This document shows positions 1 to 8,050 of a stretch of 64,000 bases of DNA, in pieces (position 1 is the stretch's first letter; each line of letters starts with the position of its first letter). The position numbers were made by a program, and so were the translations under genes. The notes below the pieces were generated by a model. It did not search any database and was not told where the DNA came from. It saw nothing but the letters and a program-made list of their open reading frames with translations. Source of the DNA: Schlegelella_A sp038241255 (lineage in GTDB: Bacteria; Pseudomonadota; Gammaproteobacteria; Burkholderiales; Burkholderiaceae_C); assembly GCA_038241255.1 (NCBI GenBank), contig JBBRFW010000006.1, positions 1 to 64,000 on the forward strand, written 5' to 3'.

Positions 1-126
1 GATGAGTCTTGCCGGGGCCTCGAGCCCCCTGAAGAGTCGTTCTAGACCAGGACGTTGATAGGCTGGGTGTGGAAGCTGGGTAACCAGTTAAGCTAACCAG
101 TACTAATTGCTCGTGCGGCTTGACCC
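1..126 (+). rRNA. rrl: 23S ribosomal RNA, 3' end (partial)
   Basis: The first ~126 bases read as the conserved 3' terminal part of 23S rRNA, including the segment with the CTAACCAGTACTAATTGCTC block that precedes the 3' end in betaproteobacteria. The gene is cut by the window start. A spacer of about 145 bases without a tRNA separates it from 5S rRNA. The exact 3' end is estimated to within a few bases. Confidence 0.93.
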
Positions 127-272
127 TATAACTTTGACGACGTGGTCGTCGGGTGAGTCAAGCGTGTTGAACCGTTCTTCGCTGGACGGACGCAATCGAA
201 ATCTGATTTTCCCGTGCAAGCGGTCGACTCTGCGAATTGGCCCACCGGCCGGAGTGTCGGGGGCGTCGGTTA

Positions 273-388
273 TGCCTGATGACCATAGCGAGGTGGTACC
301 ACTCCTTCCCATCCCGAACAGGACAGTGAAACGCCTCAGCGCCGATGATATTGCGGGTTCCCGTGTGAAAGTAGGACATCGTCAGGCT
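273..388 (+). rRNA. rrf: 5S ribosomal RNA
   Basis: About 116 bases with the complete 5S layout. The 5' TGCCTGATGACC pairs with the 3' CATCGTCAGGC to close helix I. The conserved CCCATCCCGAACAGG and GAAACGCC blocks are in place. The sequence is typical of Burkholderiales 5S rRNA. It follows 23S and is followed 12 bases later by a strong terminator, so it is the last gene of the rRNA operon. Confidence 0.95.
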
Positions 389-400
389 ATTAATTCCTTG

Positions 401-436
401 AAGGCCCTCGTCGAATAGACGGGGGCCTTTTTTATT
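401..436 (+). terminator. Rho-independent terminator of the rRNA operon
   Basis: A 12-bp stem (401-412 with 418-429, one G-T wobble) closes a 5-base loop. It is followed directly by a run of six T and then ATT. It ends the rRNA operon just 10 bases before the next start codon. Confidence 0.93.
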
Positions 437-445
437 GCCAGCCGA

Positions 446-1342
446 ATGCTTGCGCGCATCCAGAAGTTCATCGCATTCACGCTGCTCGCCGCCCTGTTGG
501 GCGCCATCGCGATCGGCTGGCGGTTGGGCTCGGGCTGGGTAGTCGTCGCAGCCGCAGGCCTGATGATCGGCGGATATGCCGGCGCCTTGGCATTCGAGTT
601 CCGCTGGATGCTGCGCTCGTACGATCGGAGGGACGCGTTGCGGCCGCGCGCCTCCGAACTCGTGCGCGCCTGGGCCGCCGAGGCGGCAACGGCGCCGAAG
701 GTCTTTCTCTGGCGTCAGCCGTTCGCATCTCAAAGATATCCTGATCACCTGCCGGCGACACCGCTCGGTCTGCGGGGCCTCGTTCTGGTCCACGGCTTCT
801 TCTGCAATCGAGGCCTGTGGAACCCGTGGCTGTCGCGCTTGCGCGCCGAAGGAATCCCTTTCGTGGCCGTCAGCCTCGAGCCGGTCTTCGGCGCCATCGA
901 CGGCTACCGGCACACGATCGACGCCGCCGCGCGCCGCCTCGAGCACGCCACCGGGCTCGCGCCCTTGATCGTGGGGCACAGCATGGGCGGGTTGGCCGCG
1001 CGTGCCTGGCTGAGTGAAATGCCCGAATCCCCTTGGCACCGTGTCGTCACCATCGCCTCGCCCCACGCCGGAACTCGGCTCGGCGTCCGCGGGCGCGGCG
1101 CCAACATCACCGAGATGCGCGTCGGCAGCGATTGGCTGCTCCGCCTCGCTGCACGAGAGACTGCGGCCACCCGCCGCCGGTTCACGTGCTTCTGGGGCCA
1201 TTGCGACAACATAGTCTTTCCCACCCGCAACGCGACCCTGGCGGGCGCCGACAACCGGCACTTGCCAGATACACCGCACGTGAAGATGGTCTATCACCCC
1301 GCCGTGCTGGATGAAGTTCTGCGGTCGCTCAGGGAGCCCTGA
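446..1342 (+). CDS. alpha/beta hydrolase, lipase-like, membrane-anchored
   Basis: 298 aa. Two hydrophobic segments (about residues 8-24 and 31-50) anchor the N-terminus in the membrane. The rest is an alpha/beta-hydrolase fold: an LVHGF oxyanion-side strand at 114-118 and the nucleophile elbow GHSMGG at 177-182, with Ser179 as the expected nucleophile. This pattern resembles triacylglycerol lipase/PGAP1-type serine esterases. The substrate cannot be read from the sequence. It starts at an ATG right behind the rRNA terminator and is convergent with the HDOD gene. Catalytic Asp/His candidates lie in the C-terminal third (for example the GHCDN segment), but I did not assign them. Confidence 0.85.
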   Translation: MLARIQKFIAFTLLAALLGAIAIGWRLGSGWVVVAAAGLMIGGYAGALAFEFRWMLRSYDRRDALRPRASELVRAWAAEAATAPKVFLWRQPFASQRYPDHLPATPLGLRGLVLVHGFFCNRGLWNPWLSRLRAEGIPFVAVSLEPVFGAIDGYRHTIDAAARRLEHATGLAPLIVGHSMGGLAARAWLSEMPESPWHRVVTIASPHAGTRLGVRGRGANITEMRVGSDWLLRLAARETAATRRRFTCFWGHCDNIVFPTRNATLAGADNRHLPDTPHVKMVYHPAVLDEVLRSLREP

Positions 1343-1393
1343 GCTGCTACGCGCGACACGGCGCCGCGCTGGATCGCGGGCGGCTCCGCAGCT

Positions 1394-2245
1394 CTAGTCG
1401 GCGTCAACTTCTGTCACGAGAGCCAGCGTGGCCCCCGGCGACAAGTTGAGGAAGGCCGCGACTTCGCCGATATCGTCCGGGACCGCCGCGTTGTCCCAGC
1501 CGGAGGCCGTGTGCCGCGCCAACCGGGCCGCCAGTGCCACCGTTCGCGCGCCCGTGTTGCCCGATTGCGGGTTCTGGTTCTTTTCGGACAGCAGCGCCGG
1601 CAGGCGCCACGCGGCCACCAATTCTTGCTGCAACTCGTCGAGCTCGATGTGAAGGACGCTGCGCTGCGCCGCGCTCGAGCGCAGCGACGAATCGGCGTCC
1701 TGCATCGCGCGGATTCGCAGCGCCAGCTGGGGCGCGTGGCACCAGAGCAGCATCTCCGCGAACTCGTGCAGCAGCGCCGCGGAATGGATCGTGGCCGCGT
1801 GCGGATCGGCGCGGTGGATGGCGAAAGCGAGAGCGAAGCGGGCGCCGCGATGCGCGCGGCGCAGCACGCCTTCCAGGCCGGCGAGCGCCTGCGGCGATCC
1901 GGCGAGCGCGTCCTCGACCGAAACCGGCGCATCGAAGGCGCGGAAGAACGGTGGGATGCCCATCATCACGAGCGCAGCGATCACCGTGTCCGGCCCCGTG
2001 ACGACGCTGCGCCCGCGATGATCCGACACAAAGGCGAGAACCTTCAGGGTCATCAGCGGGTCGCCGCCGATAGTCTCGCCAATGCTGTTTGCGTCGGTGC
2101 GTTCCTCGTTGGCGCGCAGCGCCTCCAGCGCATCGACGGTCTCGCGAAGCACCGGGATCTGGGCACGACGAAAGTGAGCCGTCCACATCGCGAGATCGCG
2201 AAGTGGCCGAACCAGCTCTTCCCATCGCAGCGTCGAGCTCGTCAT
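1394..2245 (-). CDS. HDOD-domain protein
   Basis: 283 aa. Residues ~28-230 match the HDOD fold, a catalytically dead relative of HD phosphohydrolases. The IPVLRETVDAL start and DPLMTLKVL helix are typical, followed by a hydrophobic helix with HEFAEMLLW. HDOD proteins usually act in signalling or regulation, and the exact partner is unknown. The gene lies 85 bases downstream of the DUF2855 gene on the same strand and could be cotranscribed with it. No GGDEF, EAL or receiver domain is attached. Confidence 0.85.
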   Translation of the reverse strand: MTSSTLRWEELVRPLRDLAMWTAHFRRAQIPVLRETVDALEALRANEERTDANSIGETIGGDPLMTLKVLAFVSDHRGRSVVTGPDTVIAALVMMGIPPFFRAFDAPVSVEDALAGSPQALAGLEGVLRRAHRGARFALAFAIHRADPHAATIHSAALLHEFAEMLLWCHAPQLALRIRAMQDADSSLRSSAAQRSVLHIELDELQQELVAAWRLPALLSEKNQNPQSGNTGARTVALAARLARHTASGWDNAAVPDDIGEVAAFLNLSPGATLALVTEVDAD

Positions 2246-2330
2246 CGACCCTCCGGACGCCTGGCTCCTGACGGAATATCGGCTCCACGGCCCACGGATT
2301 GAGCAGAATCTCTCAAGACCTGCTTCGCGA

Positions 2331-3428
2331 TCAAAGCGCCAACACCCGCCCTTCGTGCGCCGGGACGCGTCCGTCGAGGAGGGCCGCGTACGTCGATTCG
2401 ACCGCGTCGCGCCCTCCGGTGGAAACGACGTGTAGCCAAGGTGCCCGAGGATCGGCGACCCGCGCGATGAACTCCTGCCACGCCGAGGCCGTGCGTTGCT
2501 GGAGTCCGCCTGCGCCCCACTCAGCGATTCGCTTCTTCACCTGCGCCGGCGCGAAGAAGAGCACGGGCCTTGGCCCCGGAAGCCCCTTGCCGGTGCCGAG
2601 CGCCTGCCAGTGCGTGCCGCCGACCGAGCAACTGTAGGCGAGCTGCTCGCCCCAGTGCGCGTGGACTGAAGCCCGGAGCGCCGCGTCGCCGCTCATGTCG
2701 ACGTAGACGGCGCGGCGGGTCGCGGGCAGCGTCACGATCGCCGCGTAGTCGATGACTTCGTCGTAGCAGCCCAGGCCGCGCGTGAAGCTCAGGTTCGCCG
2801 TCGACGTCAGTCCCACGACGGTTGGCGTGCCCCCCTCGCCGCGCCGGCGAGCCAGACAAAAGCCGAGCCCGTACCCCGTCTTGCTCGAGGCGCTCGAGAC
2901 GAGCACGGTGGAGGCGCCGAAGAAGGCGTTGTCGGCGAGGAAGTCGTCGATCAGGAACGAGGTGATGAACAGCGGCTGCAGCAGCGCCATGAGCGCCTCG
3001 TGCCCGCGCCGGTACGACGGGTCGCTGGTGCAGCGCAGATACCGGTTGTAGACCTCGGGCAGCGCGCGCCGGTGCGGCGCTCCGTCGCTGAAACCGGCGC
3101 CGGTCACGCGTGTAGGTGCGAGGACCGCCTCGTCGGCGATCGGCCAGTAGCCATAGACACGTTCGCCGACCTCGACACCTTGGACGCGCGATTCGCTCAC
3201 GTTAGCGAAGCCCCAGACCGGAATGCAGCCGGTCTCGGGCACACCGGTGGGAAAGAATTCCCAGTAGTGCATCGAATCGCCGAACGCGCCATAGGTGACG
3301 TTGTTCGAGGTGAGCGCGAACAGATCGATGCGCAGGCGCGCTTCGCCCGCGGCGAGGGCAACCCGTGGGGTCTCGCGCCACTGCGTTCGGCGCAGATCGC
3401 CTCGGCCGACGGTGAACATCGTCGTCAT
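2331..3428 (-). CDS. DUF2855 family protein
   Basis: 365 aa from the ATG at 3428 (residues MTTMFTVGRG). The open frame runs further upstream but would cross the divergent aldo/keto reductase gene, so this start is preferred. The sequence matches the DUF2855 family, which looks like a distant medium-chain dehydrogenase/reductase: an N-terminal GroES-like half with WGFANV and VGERVYGYWP, then a Rossmann-like half with TVLVSSASSKTGYGLG. No function is established. A 40-base gap separates it head to head from the aldo/keto reductase, so the two likely share a promoter region. Confidence 0.85.
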   Translation of the reverse strand: MTTMFTVGRGDLRRTQWRETPRVALAAGEARLRIDLFALTSNNVTYGAFGDSMHYWEFFPTGVPETGCIPVWGFANVSESRVQGVEVGERVYGYWPIADEAVLAPTRVTGAGFSDGAPHRRALPEVYNRYLRCTSDPSYRRGHEALMALLQPLFITSFLIDDFLADNAFFGASTVLVSSASSKTGYGLGFCLARRRGEGGTPTVVGLTSTANLSFTRGLGCYDEVIDYAAIVTLPATRRAVYVDMSGDAALRASVHAHWGEQLAYSCSVGGTHWQALGTGKGLPGPRPVLFFAPAQVKKRIAEWGAGGLQQRTASAWQEFIARVADPRAPWLHVVSTGGRDAVESTYAALLDGRVPAHEGRVLAL

Positions 3429-3468
3429 AGGATGATGCGCATCTTGCGCTCGATCACGGGACCCTTTC

Positions 3469-4317
3469 ATGGTGACATTCCCCGGCAATGTGCAGCTTTC
3501 GTCGCTCGGGCTCGGCACCTGGCGCATGGGCGAGAGCGCGGCGCGACGGACGCGCGAAGTCGCCGCCGTCCGCACGGCGCTCGACCTGGGCTGGCGCGTG
3601 ATCGACACCGCCGAAATGTACGGCGAGGGCGGCGCGGAGCAAGTGGTCGGCGCAGCGCTGGCCGGTGCCTTGCGAGACGGCACGCTGGCGCGCGACGACG
3701 TTTTCGTGGTCAGCAAGGTGTACCCGCACAACGCGACGACGCAGGGCACTCCCGCCGCGTGCGAGCGCAGCCTGACGCGACTCGGCATCGACCACCTGGA
3801 CGCCTACCTCCTGCACTGGCCAGGTGGCGTGCCGCTGCAGGAGACCGTCGACGCCTTCGAAGCGCTGCGCTCGAAAGGTCGGATCCATCATTGGGGCGTC
3901 AGCAATTTCGACGTCGACGACATGGCGGCGTTGATGCGCGTGCGCGGCGGCGAAGGCTGCGCGACCAACCAGATCTACTACTCGCTCAGCGCCCGCGGTC
4001 CTGCCTTCGATCTTGTCCCGTGGCTTCGGTATCGCGGGATCGTCGCCATGGCGTATTCGCCGATCGACCAGGGCAGCTTGGCCGGCAACGCCACGGTGCT
4101 CGAGCTTGCGCAAGAGCGGGGTGCGACGTCTGTGCAGCTCGCGCTGGCCTGGCTCGTCGACCAGCCGGGAGTGATGGCGATTCCGAAGGCATCCAGCGAG
4201 GCGCATCTGCGCGAGAACCTGGCCGCGCTCGCGTTGACCATCGACGACGCCTGCCGAGCCGAGCTCGACGCCGCCTTTGCGCCGCCTCGGCGCAAGGTCC
4301 CGCTGGCGATGCGCTGA
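3469..4317 (+). CDS. aldo/keto reductase
   Basis: 282 aa, a normal length for a compact aldo/keto reductase. The catalytic tetrad is visible: Asp46 and Tyr51 in DTAEMYGEGG, Lys83 in VVSKVYPHN, His116 in LLHWPGG. The cofactor-end motif AIPKASSEAHLREN near residue 240 fits NADP(H) binding. It should reduce aldehydes or ketones in the cytoplasm, with an unknown natural substrate. It is divergent from the DUF2855 gene and convergent with the small gene at 4331. Confidence 0.93.
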   Translation: MVTFPGNVQLSSLGLGTWRMGESAARRTREVAAVRTALDLGWRVIDTAEMYGEGGAEQVVGAALAGALRDGTLARDDVFVVSKVYPHNATTQGTPAACERSLTRLGIDHLDAYLLHWPGGVPLQETVDAFEALRSKGRIHHWGVSNFDVDDMAALMRVRGGEGCATNQIYYSLSARGPAFDLVPWLRYRGIVAMAYSPIDQGSLAGNATVLELAQERGATSVQLALAWLVDQPGVMAIPKASSEAHLRENLAALALTIDDACRAELDAAFAPPRRKVPLAMR

Positions 4318-4330
4318 CCGAGGCGAGCGT

Positions 4331-4602
4331 TCAAAGGCGGCGTACCCCGGGCAGGTGGCCCACGAGCTCACCATCGACGTAGAGCGCGCCTTCCGGCGCC
4401 CCCGCCTCGGCATGGAACTCGAAGCGGGAACCGCCCGACGCCTCGACGTCGGCGGCTCGCACCGGCGCCACCGCCGCGGCGACGCGAGCGAGCGCGGCGC
4501 TCGCGACCATCAGCAGGCCGGCCGCGAGACGGCGTGCCACCTCGCCCACGGGGTGGGGGCCGGCGTGCCGTGCCAGGGGAGTTCTTTTTTCAGGCTCGTC
4601 AT
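4331..4602 (-). CDS. small conserved hypothetical protein, apparent -1 frameshift near the start
   Basis: The C-terminal body (about 60 aa ending in EGALYVDGELVGHLPGVRRL) has the look of a small conserved proteobacterial protein with a hydrophobic N-terminal helix (LLMVASAALARVAAAV). The only well-placed start is the ATG at 4602, preceded by GGAAGGT, and it is in a different frame that stops after 30 codons. Adding one base, for example in the six-A run (4585-4590 on the plus strand), fuses the two frames into a ~90-aa protein. The ATG overlaps the stop of the tiny upstream ORF (ATGA), which suggests translational coupling. This is either a sequencing indel or a broken gene. Function unknown. 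Confidence 0.5.
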
Positions 4603-4721
4603 GACCTTCCTTCGTCGCGCGAAGGCAGCGGGGCCGCCTTCGGATCAGGGGATGGGTGCCTTGGGGTGCGCCGAGGCGCGATCGGGTGAGGGGTCGGGAA
4701 CAAGTTGGCTTGCATTGGCAT
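4599..4721 (-). CDS. small proline-rich ORF (40 aa) coupled to the next small gene
   Basis: A 40-codon ORF beginning MPMQANLFPTPHP, with GAGGAG about 8 bases before the ATG. It ends in an ATGA overlap with the following small gene. It is proline- and arginine-rich with no recognised domain. The good Shine-Dalgarno sequence and the overlap are the only support. It could be a leader peptide for the downstream ORF or non-functional. Confidence 0.35.
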   Translation of the reverse strand: MPMQANLFPTPHPIAPRRTPRHPSPDPKAAPLPSRDEGRS

Positions 4722-4758
4722 GGCATCTCCTCGCGTGAAAGGAAGGTCGTAAAGCAAA

Positions 4759-4790
4759 ACGGCCCGGTGCAGCGATGCAAGCCGGGCCGT
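4759..4790 (-). terminator. hairpin with T-rich tail on the minus strand (terminator or attenuator)
   Basis: A perfect 9-bp stem (ACGGCCCGG with CCGGGCCGT, 4759-4767 and 4782-4790) is followed, reading leftward, by TTTTGCTTT. It lies only about 38 bases before the start of the small ORF at 4721. That leaves little room for a separate promoter, so it may work as an attenuator as well as ending upstream transcripts from the amn side. Confidence 0.6.
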
Positions 4791-5094
4791 TGAGGACGTC
4801 TTCTCGAAGACGTTCAGTGGGGCGTCACCCGGGCGGTGCCCCGTGAGCACCCATGACGTCGGCCAGCGCGACGGCACGCCCTGCCCAGAGGCAAGACGGC
4901 GCGCTGATCGATGCGTTGGTTCGGAACAGGGATGCTTCCTGGTGCGGTGACAACTCGGCTGTCGTCGGCCCCCGAAGGCTCGACTCGGCGCCATCTTTGG
5001 GACGCGTGCGCAACGCCCCGCAAGCACATTCGGCGCGTGTCTCGGCGCCGTCGCCGATTTCGTTTCGACCGCGCAACGAGGCGCGGGTCGCGCG
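4791..5094. other. intergenic stretch between amn and the small ORFs, no gene seen
   Basis: About 300 bases after the amn stop. It holds a 7-bp inverted repeat ACGTCTT/AAGACGT at 4796-4813 and a short stem GGTGC/GCACC near 4833-4850. No convincing ORF, tRNA or known riboswitch was recognised on either strand. Confidence 0.5.
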
Positions 5095-6633
5095 CTACTG
5101 GAACGCGACTTCCGCGAAGCTTCGCAGCTTCCGGCTGTGCAGCTGGTCGACGCCGGCTTCGCGCAGCAGCTCGATCGCGCGCACGCCGATGCGCAGGTGC
5201 TGGTCGACGCGCTCGCGATAGAAGTGGTTGGCCATCCCGGGCAGCTTGATCTCGCCGTGCAGCGGCTTGTCGCTGACGCAGAGCAGTGTTCCGTACGGCA
5301 CTCGAAAGCGAAAGCCGTTGGCGGCGATGGTCGCGCTCTCCATGTCGAGCGCGATCGCCCGGCTTTGGCTGAAGCGGCGCTCCGGCGTGCTGAGCGCATG
5401 GCGCGACGGCAGCAGCTCCCAGTTGCGGTTGTCGGTGCTGGCGACGGTGCCCGTGCGCATGATCCGCTTGAGCTCGTAACCCTTCAGCTGCGTCACCTCG
5501 GCGACCGCTTCCTCGAGCGCGACCTGCACTTCGGCGAGCGCCGGGATCGGCACCCAGAGCGGCAGGTCCTCGTCGAGGACGTGGTCCTCACGCACGTAAC
5601 CGTGGGCGAGGACGTAGTCGCCCAGCTGCTGCGTGTTGCGCAGGCCTGCGCAGTGGCCGAGCATCACCCACGCATGCGGGCGCAGGACGGCGATGTGGTC
5701 GGTGATCGTCTTCGCGTTCGCCGGGCCTACGCCGATGTTGACCATCGTGATGCCGCTGCCGTCCTCGCGCACGAGGTGATAGGCCGGCATCTGCGGCAAT
5801 CGAGGCGGTGCCGCGCCGAGATCGTCGCCGGGCTGCGCCGGTGCGCCGCTGCGCCGCTCGATGACGTTGCCGGGCTCGATGAAGGCGTCGTACTGCCCGC
5901 TTCCCGCAGCGCCCGCCATCGCCTCGTGGCCGAGGCGGACGAATTCGTCGATGTAGAACTGGTAGTTCGTGAACAGGACGAAGTTCTGGAAGTGCTCGGG
6001 GTCCGTGCCGGTGTAGTGACGCAAGCGGTGCAGCGAGTAGTCGACACGCGGCGCCGTGAACAGAGCGAGCGGATGCGCTTCGCCGGCGCGCGCGACGAAG
6101 GTGCCGTTGGCGATGCCGTCGTCCATCGCGGCTAGGTCGGGCAGGTCGAACAGGTCGCGCAGCAGCATGCGTCTTTCGGCGGTCAGGCTGCCTTCGATGT
6201 GATCGTGTTCGGCGAACGAGAAGTGGACTGGGATCGGTTGCACGCTGGTGCCGATCTCGAGCGAGACGCGGTGGTTCTCGAGCAGGAGGCGGAACTGCTC
6301 GCCGTAGTAGCTCGCGAACAGGTCGGGGCGGGTGAGGGTCGTTTCGTAGGTGCCTGGCCCGGCGACGAAGCCGTAGCTGAGGCGCGAGTCGGCTCTCGCG
6401 ACCGTATTGGTGTGGACCCGCACGAAGGGGTAGCACGCGCGCACCCGGCCGCTCGGCGCCGCGCCGTTGACAAACGACTGCAGCGCGGCGCGCAGGTGGT
6501 CGACGCTCGCCTCGTAGATCTCGCGCACACGCACGAGCGCGGCGCCGGCGTCATCGAACAGCGCCGGCGCGATGTAGGGCAGAACGAGGCTCACGTCAGT
6601 CTCCGGGTCGCGACGGGCAGCGAGCGATGACAT
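5095..6633 (-). CDS. amn: AMP nucleosidase
   Basis: 512 aa from the ATG at 6633, which has AGGAG about 14 bases upstream. The E. coli enzyme is about 484 aa. It hydrolyses AMP to adenine and ribose 5-phosphate in purine salvage and adenylate control. The N-terminal Amn-specific domain (RACYPFVRV...YGFVAGPGTYETTLTRP) is followed by the nucleosidase/phosphorylase fold with NIGVGPANAKTITDH, the LGHCAGL core, and ALDMESATIAANGFRFRVP, which holds the Met-Glu motif of this superfamily. An upstream in-frame extension to 6711 looks unlike the family. It is divergent from dadA with a 140-base gap. Confidence 0.95.
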   Translation of the reverse strand: MSSLAARRDPETDVSLVLPYIAPALFDDAGAALVRVREIYEASVDHLRAALQSFVNGAAPSGRVRACYPFVRVHTNTVARADSRLSYGFVAGPGTYETTLTRPDLFASYYGEQFRLLLENHRVSLEIGTSVQPIPVHFSFAEHDHIEGSLTAERRMLLRDLFDLPDLAAMDDGIANGTFVARAGEAHPLALFTAPRVDYSLHRLRHYTGTDPEHFQNFVLFTNYQFYIDEFVRLGHEAMAGAAGSGQYDAFIEPGNVIERRSGAPAQPGDDLGAAPPRLPQMPAYHLVREDGSGITMVNIGVGPANAKTITDHIAVLRPHAWVMLGHCAGLRNTQQLGDYVLAHGYVREDHVLDEDLPLWVPIPALAEVQVALEEAVAEVTQLKGYELKRIMRTGTVASTDNRNWELLPSRHALSTPERRFSQSRAIALDMESATIAANGFRFRVPYGTLLCVSDKPLHGEIKLPGMANHFYRERVDQHLRIGVRAIELLREAGVDQLHSRKLRSFAEVAFQ

Positions 6634-6773
6634 GGGCCATCGGGCATCTCCTGGATGGTGCGTGCAAAATCGCCCGCAACCGCCCAATGATGCCGCACAC
6701 GGATGACGCACCGATCAGCGCAGGGCGACGAGCCGTTCCCTGCCGCGCACGCCGTTAGCCGCAGGGACATGCC

Positions 6774-8045
6774 GTGAAGGTCCTGGTTCTCGGCGCCGGA
6801 GTGATCGGCGTCACCGTGGCCTACGAGCTGGCCGGGACGGGGCACGAGGTCGTCGTCCTCGAGCGTCAGCCGGGTGCAGGCCTCGAGACGAGCTTCGCCA
6901 ACGCGGGCGAGGTCTCGCCCGGCTATTCGGCGCCGTGGGCCGGGCCCGGAGTCCCGCTGAAGGCCATCAGGTGGCTGGCGATGCAGCATCGGCCGCTGGT
7001 CATCCGGCCTCACCTCGACTGGTCGATGATCCGCTGGTCGCTGGCGATGCTGCGCAACTGCACCGCCGCGCGCTACCGCATCAACAAGACGCGTATGGTG
7101 CGCCTCGCCGAGTACAGCCGCGACGGCCTGCGCGCGTTGCGCGCCGCGACGGGCATCACCTACGACGAGCGCACGCGAGGCACGCTGCAGCTCTTTCGCA
7201 CGCAGGCCCAGTTCGACGCCAGCGCCGGCGACATCGCCGTCCTGCGCGAGAGCGGCGTCGCCTTCGAGCTGCTCGATCGCGCCGGCTGCCTCCGCCACGA
7301 ACCCGCCCTCGCGCGCGTTCAGCAAAAGTTCGTTGGCGGGCTGCTGCTGCCCGGCGACGAGACGGGCGACTGCTTCGTGTTCACGCAACGCCTCGCCGCG
7401 CTGGCCGCGCAGCGCGGCGTCGACTTCCGCTTCGCGACGACGATCCGTACCCTGGGGCGCAGCGGCGATCGCATCACCGGCGTCACCAGCAACGCTGGCA
7501 TCGTCGACGCCGATGCCTATGTCGTCGCCCTCGGCAGCTACTCGCCCCTGCTGCTTGCGCCAGTCGGCGTGCGCATTCCCGTCTATCCAGTGAAGGGCTA
7601 TTCGGTCACGGTGCCGATCACCGACCCGGGCGGCGCGCCCGAGTCGACGGTGATGGACGAGACGCACAAGGTCGCGGTGACGCGCCTGGGCGATCGCATC
7701 CGCGCCGGCGGCACGGCCGAACTCGCCGGCTACACGCTGCGCCTGCACGAGGCGCGCCGCAGGACGCTAGTGCACGTCGTCAACGATCTCTTCCCCGCCG
7801 CCGGCGACGTCGGTCAGGCCGAGTTCTGGTGCGGCCTTCGCCCGATGACCCCGGACGGCACGCCCGTGATCGGGCCGACGCCGATCGGCAACCTCTTCCT
7901 CGCGACCGGGCACGGCACCCTGGGCTGGACCATGGCCGCAGGCACCGGCCGGGTCCTGGCGGACGTGATCTCCGGACGCAGCGCCGGGATCGATCTCGAC
8001 GGCCTGACGATCGCTCGCTATCGCAGTGCGGTGAGCCCCGGCTGA
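6774..8045 (+). CDS. dadA: D-amino acid dehydrogenase
   Basis: 423 aa, GTG start. An FAD-dependent, membrane-associated enzyme that oxidises D-amino acids (classically D-alanine) to 2-oxo acids and ammonia, passing electrons to the respiratory chain. The Rossmann motif GAGVIG is at 7-12. The signature SFANAGEVSPGYSAPWAGPG, the PVKGYSVTVP strand and the C-terminal WCGLRPMTPDGTPVIGPT and GHGTLGWTMA segments are typical of DadA. No racemase gene adjoins it. Instead a biotin-carrier/carboxyltransferase fusion starts 5 bases after its stop, suggesting an operon. Confidence 0.93.
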   Translation: MKVLVLGAGVIGVTVAYELAGTGHEVVVLERQPGAGLETSFANAGEVSPGYSAPWAGPGVPLKAIRWLAMQHRPLVIRPHLDWSMIRWSLAMLRNCTAARYRINKTRMVRLAEYSRDGLRALRAATGITYDERTRGTLQLFRTQAQFDASAGDIAVLRESGVAFELLDRAGCLRHEPALARVQQKFVGGLLLPGDETGDCFVFTQRLAALAAQRGVDFRFATTIRTLGRSGDRITGVTSNAGIVDADAYVVALGSYSPLLLAPVGVRIPVYPVKGYSVTVPITDPGGAPESTVMDETHKVAVTRLGDRIRAGGTAELAGYTLRLHEARRRTLVHVVNDLFPAAGDVGQAEFWCGLRPMTPDGTPVIGPTPIGNLFLATGHGTLGWTMAAGTGRVLADVISGRSAGIDLDGLTIARYRSAVSPG

Positions 8046-8050
8046 GCGCC

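Noticed and set aside
127..272. Possible tRNA in the 23S-5S spacer
   Set aside because: No cloverleaf, no T-loop GTTCRA motif. The spacer is a plain ITS2.
158..1297. 379-aa minus-strand frame across 5S rRNA and the lipase gene
   Set aside because: It crosses the 5S rRNA gene and the terminator and has no recognisable domain.
3429..3788. N-terminal extension of the DUF2855 gene to 3788
   Set aside because: It would overlap the divergent aldo/keto reductase by 320 bases and reads as low-complexity Ser/Arg/Thr.
4824..4855. Small stem-loops resembling a mini-ykkC (guanidine-II) riboswitch on the minus strand
   Set aside because: Only one loop contains ACGG, the second hairpin lacks an ACGR loop, and the downstream gene is not a known target.
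6935..8050. Upstream extension of the biotin-carrier/carboxyltransferase frame inside dadA
   Set aside because: Arg/Pro/His-rich translation typical of a shadow frame. Homology begins at the ATG at 8051.
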